Shown here: positions 31,155-42,320 of the stretch, in pieces | How positions within the stretch are numbered: position 1 is the stretch's first letter | How the letters are laid out: every line of letters starts with the position of its first letter | Assembly (NCBI GenBank): GCA_030323885.1 | Contig: CM059189.1 | Location: 44,511,015 to 44,575,014 of the forward strand | Length of the DNA: 64,000 nt | Source of the DNA: Branchipolynoe longqiensis | Lineage: Eukaryota; Annelida; Polychaeta; Phyllodocida; Polynoidae | Direction of reading: 5' to 3' | The notes under the pieces: model-generated | What the model was told of the DNA's origin: nothing | What the model saw: the letters and a program-made list of their open reading frames with translations, nothing else | The model's database searches: none | Position numbers and translations under genes: made by a program

Positions 31155-31365
31155 TAATATGCTTTTTACTTTAATCTTTTAAATTTATTATTTCTATAGT
31201 ATTAGTAATGTATATGTGTTATTTTTAAATGGGAAAAGCGCCTCATAAGTATTGTACTTTTGTTTTCTCCTTTTTCATGTGAAACGTTACTGATATAAAT
31301 GTAAACTTGTGTGTACATTGATCATGTGGAAATACATATTTTATTATTATTATTGTTATTATCAC
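31155..31365 (+). mobile_element. 5'-truncated LINE 3' end with (ATT)n tail
   Basis: It matches, inverted, the insert at 24421-24572 (GCGCCTCATAAGTATTGTAC, TGTACATTGATCATGTGGAA) and ends TTTTATTATTATTATTG. This copy is longer at the 5' side. Confidence 0.6.
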
Positions 31366-31729
31366 AGTCTCACCAGACAGAGTTCCACAACACACCTTGA
31401 ATAGTGCGCTCTTGATATGTTGTGAGGAGTGCTGGTTAGAAAGTTTTCAAAAGGCGCCCTTTGTCGGCACATATGAGCACGGTCACTGTTTGACCAGGGG
31501 CAGTTGTTTCTGCATTGCTGCAGGGCCCAGCCACTATGGAAAGCCACTCGTCACAAAGCACCACGCTCACTACGCCAATATTCTGAGTTCCGCTGGTCCC
31601 TCAGGGAGGACTGAAGCTGTGACTCAGCACATCAGGTCACAGCTACAGCTTACACTGGAATGTAACCCTTTCCTTCGCCATAGACCCTATACTTTGCACC
31701 TACAACCGTATGCCTCTTGATAATCAAAC

Positions 31730-32025
31730 CTGGGCCGTGTTCAGGGTACGCCTCGGAGACGCCTTTTGACTTATTTGCGTTCAGGGTGCATCACAGACGT
31801 TTCGGAGATGTCCCCCATTTCAGACACGAGACAAAAAGCGGCTCGAAAATGGCCGCCGTGTTCAGTGGTTTCAGCCAATCAGAGCACTTCTTTTCACTTG
31901 CAAATGGCTGCCTCCTATGGAGGCGGCCATTTTCGAGACAACCTACTGCTTTTGTGATTCAGACTAGGGTGACGTCAAGAATTTCTCAGAGGCGCCTCAG
32001 AGGCATACCTTGAACGCGCCCCTGG
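31730..32025. mobile_element. Foldback with GGGCCGTGTTCAGGG ends
   Basis: The left end is TGGGCCGTGTTCAGGGTACG, CCTCGGAGACGCC; the right end is GGCGCCTCAGAGGCATACCT, TGAACGCGCCCC. An inner inverted pair CGAAAATGGCCGCC / GGCGGCCATTTTCG lies at about 31846 and 31922. It shares the general design of the F group but lacks the group palindrome. Confidence 0.65.
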
Positions 32026-32039
32026 TGGAGAGGGTTATT

Positions 32040-32600
32040 GCCATGTATTTGTTGCTAGTGTAGACAGCAGTGAAATCGGTGTAGCAAATATTTTACATTG
32101 GATAAAATACCACTTGACACATCATGGTGTATGTGTATTCACAATCTCCCCAACTTTCCACTTACTGTGTATGGCTTTAGTTGTGACCTGGCATCTACTA
32201 CGCTTTAAAGCTGCATAGTCCGATGAAATATCAAATTTTCAAAACCAACCCAATTACCTAGATTTGATTTTACATATCTAACTTAGATACTGATGTACTT
32301 ATTAAGCATTTGTTTCTGCATAGAAGACAATACTGAGTCAATTTAACAGAACCCGTTGCTGCAGAAGTCTATGGTGTCTGAGTTGTGGCATGCTTGCCAA
32401 AACTAATTTTCCATGTTTGCACTCAAAATATCTCAAAAGTTTACCATTTAAAATAAAAGTAACTTTGAACTAATGTAAAGTAGATACTAGTGATCGATCT
32501 AATATATTTATCTCAGAAAAAATACAGAAATTCAAAACCATCGGACTATGCAACTTTAACTTCAGCTCTTACTGAAGGAACAGCAGAACTCAGAATATGT
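32040..32600. mobile_element. Unclassified dispersed repeat, interrupted by MITE-A
   Basis: TTGTTGCTAGTGTAGACAGC, AGTGAAATCGGTGTAGCAAA and, after the MITE, AGAACTCAGAATATGTGTAC correspond to 43388-43570. It frequently lies next to SINE-B-like sequence; the terminal segment recurs at 58780-58855. Confidence 0.5.
32205..32559 (+). mobile_element. MITE-A, full-length copy
   Basis: TTAA at 32205-32208 and 32556-32559. The terminal repeats AGCTGCATAGTCCGATG and CATCGGACTATGCAACTTTA are intact, with a complete interior. Confidence 0.92.
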
Positions 32601-32601
32601 G

Positions 32602-32796
32602 TACTGTAAAAGCTGTCTAACTGACCACCTCCATAGATCGACCACTCCCCTATATCGATCACTTTATTTGGGTCCCAAACGATCGCCCATACAATACTAT
32701 TGTAATGATAAAAAAACTTCCTAAACCAACCACCTCCCTAAATGGACCATTCAAAGTCAGTCCCATGGTCGGTCGATATAGAGAGGTTTTACTGTA
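32602..32796. mobile_element. pogo/Tigger-like short TIR element, copy 1
   Basis: The left end is TACTGTAAAAGCTGTCTAAC; the right end is CGATATAGAGAGGTTTTACT, GTA. The interior GGTCCCAAACGATCGCCCAT and CGGTCGATAT match 56758-56951. TACAGTAAAACCTCTCTA-type ends with TA targets are typical of pogo/Tigger relatives (family knowledge). Confidence 0.75.
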
Positions 32797-32799
32797 TAA

Positions 32800-33195
32800 A
32801 TCAATCCGGTTCGAAACTGGCATATTGCAACTATAGCAAACCACTTGCTTCAATGCCTAGTGTAAACTGGGCCAATTAATACGGCTCTGGACTAGCTTAT
32901 TGCAAACTATGGCAAGCCATTCACCTCAATACATTATGCTAACTAGACTGATTAATATGGCTCTAGACTGTCTTATTGCAAATTATGGCAAGCCACTCCC
33001 TGCAATACATTACGCTAATTGGACACATTAATATGGCTCTAGATTGTCTTATCACAACTATGGCAAACCACTCACTGTCAGACCTAATGCTAACTGGACC
33101 GATTAATATGGCTCTGGATTGTCTTATTACAACTATGGCAAGCCACTCAATTTCAAACACTAACTGGGATATATCCGGCTCTCGACTCTCTTAAA
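32800..33195. repeat. ~80-bp tandem repeat, five copies
   Basis: Units contain AATATGGCTCTAGACTGTCT, TATTGCAAACTATGGCAAGC, CACTCA and GCTAACTGGACCGATT with 10-20% divergence. Weak frames on both strands carry matching repeats and are not considered coding. Confidence 0.8.
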
Positions 33196-33199
33196 AGTT

Positions 33200-33930
33200 A
33201 AAAGTCTTATTGGAACTAATGGAACAGATTTACGCAATTCACTTCATCAATTGAAGACAGAAATTACCATCTTTGACTCCAAAAGGGCTTAATAAGGTAC
33301 AAAGTCATCCAAATACATGTAAAATGAACACTAGACAAAAAGAAAACCCCATCATTTAGTCATATTATTTAACTCCTACGTTTACATGAACAAGACAAGT
33401 CACGGTTTGGATGAGAAGTTCTCTGGTTGGCACCTACGAAAAGGCCCTTACCCGTTTATTATAAAGTCAAAATTTGAACGACAAGTAGTGAGTAGCAGCG
33501 CAAAACTATTGTGTGCGTGCTGTCGCACTCCACAGGGCCGAATGGACACAGCCAAGCAGTGGGCCGGGTGGTGTTATGTAATGCGCTACTCCACCAGACA
33601 GGGTGGTAGGGAGCAAAAGACGACAGCAGAAGATAATTAGATGTGAAGGGAGGGCATTGAGCACTGCCCCAGGTCAGTTGTTTGACCTACACAATTTATG
33701 AAGACAGTTGCTGACAAGTAGATACATTTGCAATCCCAAGCAGTTGTTAGCCTAAACAGTGGCTCTTAGATATAATTTGGGTATTATCCCGATTTAGATA
33801 ACACTTCGTCCTAAAATAATACTCGCATAATTAATTATACAACACAACATGTGTGTGAGCCAGTACTAGTTCTGCACCAGGATTCATTATAAGTACTAGG
33901 GCCACAAGACTTTAGCAATAATTCGGCCAA
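33200..33930. other. Unique stretch, nothing recognised
   Basis: One 84-codon frame (33386-33640, plus) has no motif I recognise and no splice or start context that convinces me. No repeat was detected. Confidence 0.4.
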
Positions 33931-34035
33931 GTCATAGATGCTAAAGCTATGATTCCATGTGCGCGGTTTCCAACATGCGAATTGGAATGTGTACACGGCA
34001 TGCAGCAGGAATACCAAAGACCCTATTGACCTAAT

Positions 34036-34082
34036 TGATTTGGTTTTGAAAATTTGATATTTCATCGGACTGCAGCTTTAAA
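34036..34082 (-). mobile_element. MITE-A terminal fragment
   Basis: TTTGGTTTTGAAAATTTGAT, TTCATCGGACTGCAGCTTTA, ending in TTAA at 34079-34082. Confidence 0.65.
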
Positions 34083-34103
34083 TTGACTCAGTGTTCCCCT
34101 ATA

Positions 34104-34488
34104 TCAAAGCCCCTATAATACTAAGACGGCTCACTCAGCCTGTACTGTGTAATCAAAATGATCAAACCCACCACTTGGTGCGCTGGCTGTTCTCTTGGTT
34201 AAACAGTTGCTATATTATATGTATAAATGTATATATGAATGTGAAAGATGTGTGATGATGGCAATGATGATGATGCTGCTGATGATGATGTGCGTTTGTT
34301 CATAGCAATTTCTTATTGATGTGTATTCATACTTACTTATCTCATGTATAATATAATTGTATCTGTTTACATGTGAAACACCAACCATCAGCCAGCTGAT
34401 CAAACCCACCATAAGGTGGCACTGCAAAGTTTACATTACCATGGGAGAGATAGGGAATGAGCCGTCTTAGTATTATAGGGTCTTTGGG
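34104..34488. mobile_element. TIR element, ~385 bp, ends CAAAG..CCCTATAATA
   Basis: The left arm CAAAGCCCCTATAATACTAA, GACGGCTCACTC is inverted at the right end (GAATGAGCCGTCTTAGTATT, ATAGGGTCTTTGG). The TGATCAAACCCACCA segment occurs near both ends in direct orientation. A GATGATGATG tract lies in the middle. Superfamily unknown. Confidence 0.65.
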
Positions 34489-34745
34489 AATACCTATGCG
34501 ATTTTCAGTCTTCCTTGCTATAAATTTGTGAAGGAAAGTCAAAGTTGCTGGTTGCTCTAAAGTCTAATGCAAATGTAGCAGCATTTACATTCGCACCGAT
34601 CGGTCCATTGACTCCGGACATATGGAAGCACCACAATACGATTACATGCTTTTCCATTTTTTTGTCACATTTGCATTTGCTATCACATTTGCTATCGCAT
34701 TCGCATACCGCATACCATGTATATAGAGTCTTAGCTTAAGGTCGT
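34489..34745. mobile_element. Diverged relative of the GCGAAT foldback
   Basis: CATTTGCTATCGCATTCGCA, TACCGCATACCATGTATATA and GAGTCTTAGCTTAAG correspond to the right arm of 27646-27990. The left arm is degraded. Confidence 0.5.
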
Positions 34746-34887
34746 ATCAACCCCATGGTAACGATCATTTACAGTAACATGTCATCATGCTAGAAAAACA
34801 ATAGAATCAAAATTCAGATTCCCATGAATATTGTCTGCTCTAATCTACAGGAACGGAACCCAAAACTCATCACCGATGGGTTCCCAT

Positions 34888-35296
34888 TAGATAACAGATT
34901 CACCCTGAACTCGCAGTACACGGGTGAATGACAATGTAGTCTAAATACGGGCGAAAATAGCTTTAGTACAGAACAGGAAGTGGAATGCCTGGCTCCAATA
35001 TCAAATGGACGCTTATATTAGCACAGAGTTGGTGAAATGGGAGAGAATGCAAAAAGACAAGATGGCGGCCATAGAACACTGTCGATTTCACATTTAAATT
35101 CTATTAAACTATATGTTTTATTATATCTTTCAACTCATAGGTAGCGGGGAAATATTAAGATATATATAAAGAATAAATATTGGTTTTTAGATTGTGGATT
35201 TAGGATCTCATTTCATTTCGCCCGCTTTTTCGACAGCTTTTATATAGGGTTGGTATTCACCTGTGTACTGCGAGTACAGGGTGAATCCTTTATCTA
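34888..35296. mobile_element. MULE-like non-autonomous element H, copy 1
   Basis: It is flanked by perfect 9-bp duplications GGTTCCCAT (34879-34887 and 35297-35305). The ends are TAGATAACAGATTCACC and GGTGAATCCTTTATCTA; the subterminal ACTCGCAGTACACGGGTGAA is matched at the right by TGTACTGCGAGTACAGG. The interior includes AAGACAAGATGGCGGCC. A 9-bp duplication is characteristic of Mutator-like elements. No transposase frame. Confidence 0.82.
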
Positions 35297-35299
35297 GGT

Positions 35300-35640
35300 T
35301 CCCATGAGCCCTTGGCACAGAACCAAAAATGTCTTTCCCCTAAAATTTGAAATGCTATAGATTGTCGTAACTAGTATTGCTTACTAGTAGTAGTATTGCT
35401 GATACAGTCAGTTCGACAGATCTGTGAGATGGCAGGCGGTCACATTAGTCGGACTAGGTGAGGGTGTCTGCACTATCTGACATTAAATTCCATGGTTTTC
35501 AATGATAAATATTACCAAAGTACTTTTTTTTTTTTTAGACCAAAATAACATTTCCATGATTTTCCAGGACTGATGTAGTTGACAGTGAATTAACCACGAA
35601 GATTCGACAGGCAGATGAATCTAAATTAAAAATAAGATTG
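35300..35640. other. Unique stretch, nothing recognised
   Basis: No frame above 60 codons and no repeat was identified; a poly-T run occurs at about 35525. Confidence 0.45.
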
Positions 35641-35972
35641 TTTGGTTTGTTGTTGGAGTTTTACATCCTGGCAACATCTAAGGCCATATCAGGACTTGTA
35701 CCGACTTGTGACAGCGCACACTCATGGTGACTTTATAGTGCTGTCCCACTGGGAGACCAGACTTCCAGCATCATGACCTGATATCCCACTCAATCACATT
35801 ATCATGACACTGAGCCAACCAGTCCGTGCCCTATCCTAATAATGTTGAATGCCAGGTTAGGAAGCAACAAGTATCAATTTTAAAGTCATTGGTTTGACTC
35901 GACCGAGAACCGAACTCCCGACCTTCAGCACACGACGCCCGCGCTCTACCGATTCGCCCACCGAGCCCGGTC
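35640..35972 (-). mobile_element. SINE-A copy, full length
   Basis: The tail GTTGTTGGAGTTTTACATCC, body and head GATTCGCCCACCGAGCCCGG are present. It is followed by TGATAGGTGGGGGTCAGAGA as at 7034. Confidence 0.9.
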
Positions 35973-35995
35973 CGTTGATAGGTGGGGGTCAGAGA

Positions 35996-36115
35996 GAGGC
36001 TCCTAGGCTAGGAAGCCACAAGCATCAATTTTGAAGTCATTGGTTTGACTCAACCAGGGTTCGAACCCATGGGTTCGAATCCCACGACCTACCAAAATGG
36101 GAGCCGACGAAGCCT
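35996..36115 (-). mobile_element. SINE-A partial copy
   Basis: It starts in the body (AGGCTAGGAAGCCACAAGCA) and ends in a duplicated T-arm (GGGTTCGAACCCATGGGTTC). Confidence 0.65.
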
Positions 36116-36204
36116 TGTTCGGGCATCACTTGCTATGCCCACCGAAATTGCCGATTCGCACCTGATTCACACCTGATGCATTTTGACGATGTCCACTCTA
36201 GATG

Positions 36205-36538
36205 TTAAAGCTGCATAGTCCGATGAAATATCAAATTTTCTAAACCAAACCAATTATCTAGATTTGATTTGACATATCTAACTTAGATACTGATGCACTT
36301 ATTAAGCATTTGTTTCTGCGTAGAAGGCAATACTGAGTCAATTTAACAGAACCTGTCACTGCAGAAGTTTATGGTGTCAGCGTTTTGGCAAGCTTTAATT
36401 TTCCATGTTTGCACTCAAAATATCTAAAAAGTTTACCACTTAAAATAAAAGTAACTTTGAACTAATGTAAAGTAGATACTAATGATATATCTAAAAAAAA
36501 TAAAAAAAATTCAAAACCATCGGACTAGGCAACTTTAA
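36205..36538 (+). mobile_element. MITE-A, full-length copy
   Basis: TTAA at 36205-36208 and 36535-36538. Both termini are clear, and the interior has a small deletion in the GCATGCTTGCC centre. It is about 90% similar by eye to the copy at 32205. Confidence 0.9.
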
Positions 36539-36629
36539 TACGGGCCATGAATAAATCAAACCAATGATACTTGGCGATATGAATAATCCATATTCTCACT
36601 GACAGGAGCAAGTAGAGCCTACGGGACCG

Positions 36630-37525
36630 GACGTGCGTGTATGTGTGCATGTATGTGTGGTGTAGGGTGTACATGTGTGGTGTAGGGTGTACATGTGTGG
36701 TGCATGGTGTACATGTGTGGTGTAGGGTGTACATGTGTGGTGTATGGTATGTATGTGTGGTGCATGGTGTACATGTGTGGTGCATGGTGTACATGTGTGG
36801 TGTATGGTATACATGTGTGGTGCATGGTGTACATGTGTGGTGCATGGTGTACATGTGTGGTGCATGGTGTACATGTGTGGTGTATAGTATACATGTGTGG
36901 TGTATGGTGTACATGTGTGGTGCATGGTGTACATGTGTGACATAGGGTATGCATGTGTGGTGCATGGTATACATGTGTGGTGCATGATGTACATGTGTGG
37001 TGCATGGTATACATGTGTGGTGCATGGTGTACATTTATGGTGCATGGTATATATGTGTAGTGCATGGTATACATATGTGGTGCATGGTGTACATGTGTGG
37101 TGCATGGTGTACATTATGGTGCATGGTCATATTGGTGTATGCATGGTATACATAATGATGCTGGTGTACATGTGTGGTGCATGGTGTACATGTGTGGCAT
37201 AGGGTATGCATGTGTGGTGTATGGCATACATGTGCGGTGCATGGTATACATGTGTGGTGCATGATGTACATGTGTGGTACATGGTGTACATGTGTGGTGC
37301 ATGGTATACATCTATGGTGCATGGTACATGTGTGCTTTATTTGGTGTATGCACGGTATACATATTATATATGCTGGATGTATGCTGTGATTGTGTGGTGC
37401 ATGGTATACATGTGTGGTGTATGGTATACATGTGTGGTGCATGGTATACATGTGTGGTGTATGGTATACATGTGTGGTGCATGGTATACATGTGTGGTGT
37501 ATGGTATACAGGTGTGGTATAAAAG
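36630..37525. repeat. 20-bp minisatellite, about 45 copies
   Basis: The unit is GTGTACATGTGTGGTGCATG with GTAT and TAGG variants. Long open frames (up to 178 codons) on both strands are artefacts of 20-bp periodicity. Occasional units are interrupted (37125-37165 and 37330-37390). Confidence 0.95.
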
Positions 37526-37599
37526 ATAACACGAGACGATATAAATGTGGAATTGCAAATTTCATATCCATGGCTCGAATAAAACATCCAAACCAGTTA

Positions 37600-37960
37600 A
37601 ATTAAAAGCAAAATTCACAGGGCGAATGGGGCTGATACAAGCCCACAGAGCAATATATAATATAGCCTCTCACAATAGCAGTACCGCAGCAAATAGCACA
37701 GAGCCACTGATTTGACCAACACCAATTACCAAATACAGGAAACCTTTTATTTCCGCCATTTCTATACTTGTATAAATATTATACTACACCTAAACCAAAA
37801 AGAAACACTACATAATAAAAACTGGACTAAATTTGTCCGGGCTGGCATGACCTACTTAATCTTTGGGGTGTTACAACCTCTTTAAAGATGAAGACGGAGA
37901 ATGGAGGAAGTAAATACTTAAAATAGCATACAATGTCACACAGCGCTTTACAAAAGAAAG
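37600..37960. other. Unique stretch, nothing recognised
   Basis: No frame, repeat or motif was identified, apart from an AAAGAAAGAAAG run at the end. Confidence 0.45.
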
Positions 37961-37963
37961 AAA

Positions 37964-38275
37964 GAAAAAGTTTGTTTTATTTAACGATGCCTCTAGAGCA
38001 CATTGATTTTGATCATCGGCTATTGGACGTCAAACTTATGGTCATTCTGACATATTTCTTTGGAGGAAACCCGCTGCCGCTACTCTTTCTGATAAGCAGC
38101 AAGGGGTCTTTTATATTCACTTTCCCACAGACAGGATAGCACTTACCACAGCCTTTGATGAACCAGTTGTGGACCACTGGTTGGAACGGAAATGGGTCCA
38201 CTGAGCAGGATCGATCGGATCACCCAAACCTACACAGGTGGACACGCTACCATCTTAGCTACGTCCCGCTCCTTA
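37964..38275 (-). mobile_element. Mollusc-type tRNA SINE, full length
   Basis: On plus it reads TTTGTTTTATTTAACGATGC, CTCTAGAGCACATTGATTTT, GGAGGAAACCCGCTGCCGC, AGCAGCAAGGGGTCTTTTA and ACCAGTTGTGGACCACTGG. The end, read on minus (GGGACGTAGCTAAGATGGTA, GCGTG), has tRNA-like character, so transcription would be on minus. I recognise the body as widespread in molluscan genomes. Confidence 0.8.
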
Positions 38276-38315
38276 CAAGAGAAAGAAGGAGGGGGGGGGG
38301 TGTCTAAGAATATAT

Positions 38316-38628
38316 GTTGGTTGTTGGAGTTTCACGTCCTGGCAACATCTAAGGTCATATCAGGATGAGTACCGACTTGTGACAGTGTGTACTCATGGTG
38401 ACTTTATAGTGATGCCCCACTGGGAGATCAGGCCACTGGCACCATGACCCAATATCCCACTCAGTCGCATTATAGTGACACTGAGCTAACCAGTCGTTGC
38501 CCTATTCTATTAATGCCGAGCACCAGACTAGTAAGCGACAAGTATCAGTTTTACTCGACTGGGAACGAAAATCCCGACCTTCCACACGCGAGGCCTGCGC
38601 TCTACCGATTAGGCCACCGTGCCCGATC
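38316..38628 (-). mobile_element. SINE-A copy, full length
   Basis: The tail TTGTTGGAGTTTCACGTCCT, body and head GATTAGGCCACCGTGCCCGA are present, with a short deletion in the T-arm-proximal region. Confidence 0.88.
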
Positions 38629-38639
38629 TAAGAATATAC

Positions 38640-38875
38640 ACCCCTATCACATACACGTACACACCAAAATACAAAAACACACCGATGCACACAATTATAT
38701 ACACCACCACATTCATATACACGTACACACATACTAAGGTACAGTCATCACCATATACAACACACACCAACATAAACAACAGGACACACCAACACAGCCA
38801 TATGCGCACACCAACGAATGCACATACCCACCCTCATACACACACACAAACACAACAATTTTAAATATGTCATCA
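38640..38875. repeat. ACAC/ACATA-rich low-complexity tract
   Basis: Degenerate CACACATACACG sequence. Frames here are compositional. Confidence 0.8.
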
Positions 38876-38916
38876 AAGTAGCTATAAACACACATACAAA
38901 ACCGCACCCCCCCCCC

Positions 38917-39210
38917 CTTGAAGCGAGCGGAAGGTCGGGAGTTCGATTTCCGGTGGAGTCAAACCAATGACTTTAAAATTGATACTTGCTGCTGCTTCAT
39001 AGCCTGGCTCTAGGCATTAATAGGATAGGGCAAGGACTAGTTAGCTCAGTGTCAGGATAATGTGGCTGAGTGGGATATCGAGTCATAGTGCCGGCGGCCT
39101 GATTTCCCAATGGAGCAGCACTATAAAGTCACCATGAGCGCACACTCTCACAAGTCAGTTCCTGTCCTGCTATGACCTTAGATGTTGCCAGGCCGTAAAA
39201 CTCCAAACAC
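38917..39210 (+). mobile_element. SINE-A copy, 5' truncated
   Basis: It begins in the head at GAGCGGAAGGTCGGGAGTTC. The complete body and tail GCCAGGCCGTAAAACTCC follow. Confidence 0.87.
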
Positions 39211-39375
39211 CCCTCCTCTGAAAATGACGGACAAGGAAAGTTCCTCCTACACAATGACCCCTGCTCTCGAGAACATATATTCTGAAGGTTAACAATGGTC
39301 CGCCTGGCCTTCCAGCCAACTTTCTTTTACTTCCGGCACACCCAGTGTGCATTGCTTCAGCAGACCTTTGGGCTG

Positions 39376-40270
39376 TAATCGATTAAGACGACCCAGGCGG
39401 CACGGCTCACCCGAGATAAAAGATTCACCTGGTACTTGTAGTACATGGGTGAATACCAACCCTATATAAATACGGTCGAAAATAGCGTTAGTATGGAACA
39501 ACAAGTAGAATGCCTGGCACCAGTGTCAAATGGTTACTTATATCAACACAGAGTTGGTGAATGAGAGAGAATGCTAAAAGACAAGATGGCGGCCGCAGAA
39601 CGCCGTCGATTTCACTTTTAAATCTGATTAAACTAGATATTATATTATATTTTTCAACTCAAAGGTAGCGGGCTAATAATAAGACAGATGTAAAGAATAA
39701 ATGTTGCTTCTTAGATTGTGAAATTAGGCTCTCAATTCTTTGACCCGCATTTTCGACAGCTTTTATATAGGGTTGGTTTGCACCCCTACTGCAGCAGTAT
39801 GGGGTGAATCTTGTATCTAGGCTCACCCGAGTCATCAGAATTTCAAATAGAACACCGCAACTGGAGTAGACAAATACACGTGCCATGTGCAAAACGACCC
39901 GACCCCAGTAACCCACCTCTTGGCTGGGGTGGCTAGGAGCAATGGCGTCACATTTGCGCTGGTACCATCCTGCAGGATAACAGCCACCAGTACCAGTCAT
40001 ACCTGTTTTTTTGTTGGTAATAACATAGATTAATGTAATGGAAATATCACTAAACTATGCCATCATAAAACAATTTAAATCCTATTTTGCTGTAGTTAAA
40101 CTGGTTATTAAAAAAAAAAAAAAAAGGTTTGGATTAAGCCACCATTTTCCCCACCCCGAGCGTGGAGAAGCGTATTCGATTATTTGACCCGAGTCTATAG
40201 GATGTGCGCATGCGCCAAAAAAGTGGCTCGGGTGACTCGAGTGACTCGAGTTGATTAATCGATTAGCCCC
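39376..40270. mobile_element. G-family foldback, copy 3, carrying element H
   Basis: The left arm is TAATCGATTAAGACGACCCA; the right arm is GGCTCGGGTGACTCGAGTGA, TTGATTAATCGATTA. Internal GAACACCGCAACTGGAGTAG, CATGTGCAAAACGACCC and GATGTGCGCATGCGCCAAAA match the other copies (inverted). Element H occupies 39413-39819. Confidence 0.75.
39413..39819. mobile_element. MULE-like element H, copy 2
   Basis: It is flanked by perfect 9-bp duplications GGCTCACCC (39404-39412 and 39820-39828). The ends are GAGATAAAAGATTCACCTGG and GGGTGAATCTTGTATCTA. The interior is parallel to copy 1 (AATGCCTGGCACCAG, AAGACAAGATGGCGGCC, TTTCGACAGCTTTTATATAG). At 407 bp it matches the 409 bp of copy 1. Confidence 0.85.
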
Positions 40271-40357
40271 TGTCTGCCAGACGCGTAGCATTAAAATAGT
40301 TAATTTAAATAAAATTAAAGTTAATCCCGCCTATCCCAGATTGGAAATCCAGCTGAC

Positions 40358-40600
40358 TTCGGGGCCGTATTCGATTATGACACTCCGGGCCACTCGGGTC
40401 ACCCGAGTCGTTAGGATTTCAAATAGAACACCGCGAGTGGAGTCTAAAAATACACAGGCCGTGTGCAAAACGACCCAACCAACAGTAACCCATGCATTGG
40501 CTGGGGTAGATAAAGGATTCACCTGGTACTCGCAGTACACGGGTGAATACCAACCCTATATAAAAATGTTTAATCGAATACGCTCCGGGAGTGCAAGGCG
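40358..40600. mobile_element. G-family foldback, copy 4 (short), with an H end
   Basis: GGGCCGTATTCGATTATGAC, ACTCGGGTCACCCGAGTCGT and AATAGAACACCGCGAGTGGA belong to the G family. The H-like terminus GATAAAGGATTCACCTGGTA to AACCCTATATAA lies at 40507-40568. The right side is truncated. Confidence 0.65.
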
Positions 40601-40610
40601 TCTTTAAACC

Positions 40611-41187
40611 CTAATGGCCCTGTCACATTAGGCCGCTTCTCTCCGGCGCGCCGCCAACGTGCAAAAAAGTCGAGACACGTCAAACTTTGCGGTGCGGTGG
40701 GAAAAAGTTCGACGTCAGCGCAACATGTTGGTAGCGTGCGGCCGACGTTGTGGTAACGTATATCAACGCGTGAGGAAAAAAACAAAAAAGGTTTGGGGTG
40801 CAGTCCTGATATCACCTTAGTTTAGCTAGGACGTAAAACAACAAAGCAACAATTTGGCGCAATGTGTGGGAACGACCCTCACGCGTGCGCGGCGACTGCC
40901 TAGCATTCGCATAACATTATTCCAGCGATCTCGACGTCCTCGTAACCTGCCCATAACGTCCGCACCCGCACGTTGTCACACGTCGAAAGTTTTATGCATG
41001 CACAAAACTTCGCCGCTCCACTGACGCGCGCCGCCGAACCTCGCCGACTGTCGCCATCCATCAACGTATACCAACGCGTGCCTAACGCGCGTGTAACGCT
41101 TCCTGACCTATCCCAACGTTCCGCCAGAAAGTCACATACATCGACGTGTGTTGGCGAGAAGTGTCGTAATGTGACAGGGCTATTAGG
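40611..41187. mobile_element. F-group element, CGCGCC subfamily
   Basis: The left end is TAATGGCCCTGTCACATTAG; the right end is CGTAATGTGACAGGGCTATT, AG. The interior is rich in AACGCGCG, CGCCG and TCGACGT words. The group palindrome is at 40987-41010 (AAGTTTTATGCATGCACAAA). A short SINE-A tail relic lies at 40800-40852. The frames of 94-99 codons are compositional. Confidence 0.75.
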
Positions 41188-41342
41188 GGCCGGGTGCACA
41201 CACGGGTTTCCCCAGCTTACAGTCCGGGAGCACCTGAATGAACTTGCAATCGGGTAGCACTGTATTTCTGATATGATCTACACATTTTTCAGGAATACAT
41301 ATATAGAAAAGCAATTCAACTACAAGCGCACCAAGCACTTGC

Positions 41343-41918
41343 TATCCGGGCCACACTTCGTCCACACCTCCTCTCCTCCTCTCTGCTGCGCCTAACTCCT
41401 TCTTGATTATGTCTGAAAAGAGTTCCAGGAGGGGGGAGCCGGCCAGCATTTCACTTTCTACCTCTTACTCCGTCTGTGTCTTTGGCTCGTTGACTGGTCA
41501 CCATAGAGTAAAGAGACATGGCCCTTTGACTGAACGCTCCTTATTTCTCTTTCCTGTATTCTACCCTCTTTTTTTTTCTCCCGGGCTTACTCCTCCCCCC
41601 TGATCAAGGGAGTTGTTTGCTTGGGTGGGGCCCTTTTACTTCTTCGCTGTCTCGCTTTCTTCTTGCTGCAGAACCCACCTTTTCCTGTCCCTTCCTCCTG
41701 AACCGTCAGCTGCTGGATACAAGTGAACTGCTAGCACCAGACTGGAATGATCCGTGGCCGCCCCAACGACTCTTCATTTAATTGTTGTAAAGAAATCCCC
41801 GCTTCTACAACCGCCCCACCTGAAGTTGAATCTTCAATCCAAAGATTGGACTGATTTATCGGTGCCTTTCTATATTGCTGCAGTTCTGCAGCCGGTAACC
41901 GTCATAAGGTTACGAACC
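41343..41918 (+). mobile_element. R600 dispersed repeat, copy 2
   Basis: It runs from CTATCCGGGCCACACTTCGT to GCAGCCGGTAACCGTCATAA, GGTTACGAACCCC. The right end agrees with copy 3 and defines the repeat's 3' boundary. Confidence 0.78.
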
Positions 41919-42148
41919 CCTGTCAAGTTCAAGGTGCACCAGGGCTGTAACTGCGCAGAACTTGCACATGCACCCGGGCACTCCCGGCCCCAAAAGGTCA
42001 ATACAAGGATTGGCATTCAGAAAGTGTCGTGACTGCCACAGGTGTATGTCCACCACACTGCCAATGCTCGCCTCAGTCGGCAGGTGTCTGCAGGGCATCA
42101 TATTTTATCCAAAAAGCAAAAAGAACAAAACAAACCATTTAACAACAG

Positions 42149-42320
42149 ACGGGATGGCGGAATGGGTTGAGCATCCGCCTCCAATTTTGGGAGTTCGTAA
42201 GAATTGAACTCCCAGGTTCGAACTATGGCCGAGTCAAACCAATGACTTAATTTGTACTTGTCGCTACCAAGCCTGGCATTTGGCATTATTAGGATAGGGC
42301 AAGGAGCAGTTGAATGAGGA
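42149..42320 (+). mobile_element. SINE-A variant head and partial body
   Basis: The head GACGGGATGGCGGAATGGGT, TGAGCATCCGCC has a different anticodon arm from the common SINE-A and contains a short inverted GGGAGTTC / GAACTCCC. The body stops after GATAGGGCAAGGA. Confidence 0.65.

Noticed and set aside
33386..33640. 84-codon plus-strand ORF as a small gene
   Set aside because: No motif, start context or neighbouring exon supports it; the length is expected by chance.
36525..37605. Tyr/His/Thr-rich ORFs as secreted repeat proteins
   Set aside because: Artefact of the 20-bp minisatellite, open on both strands in several frames.
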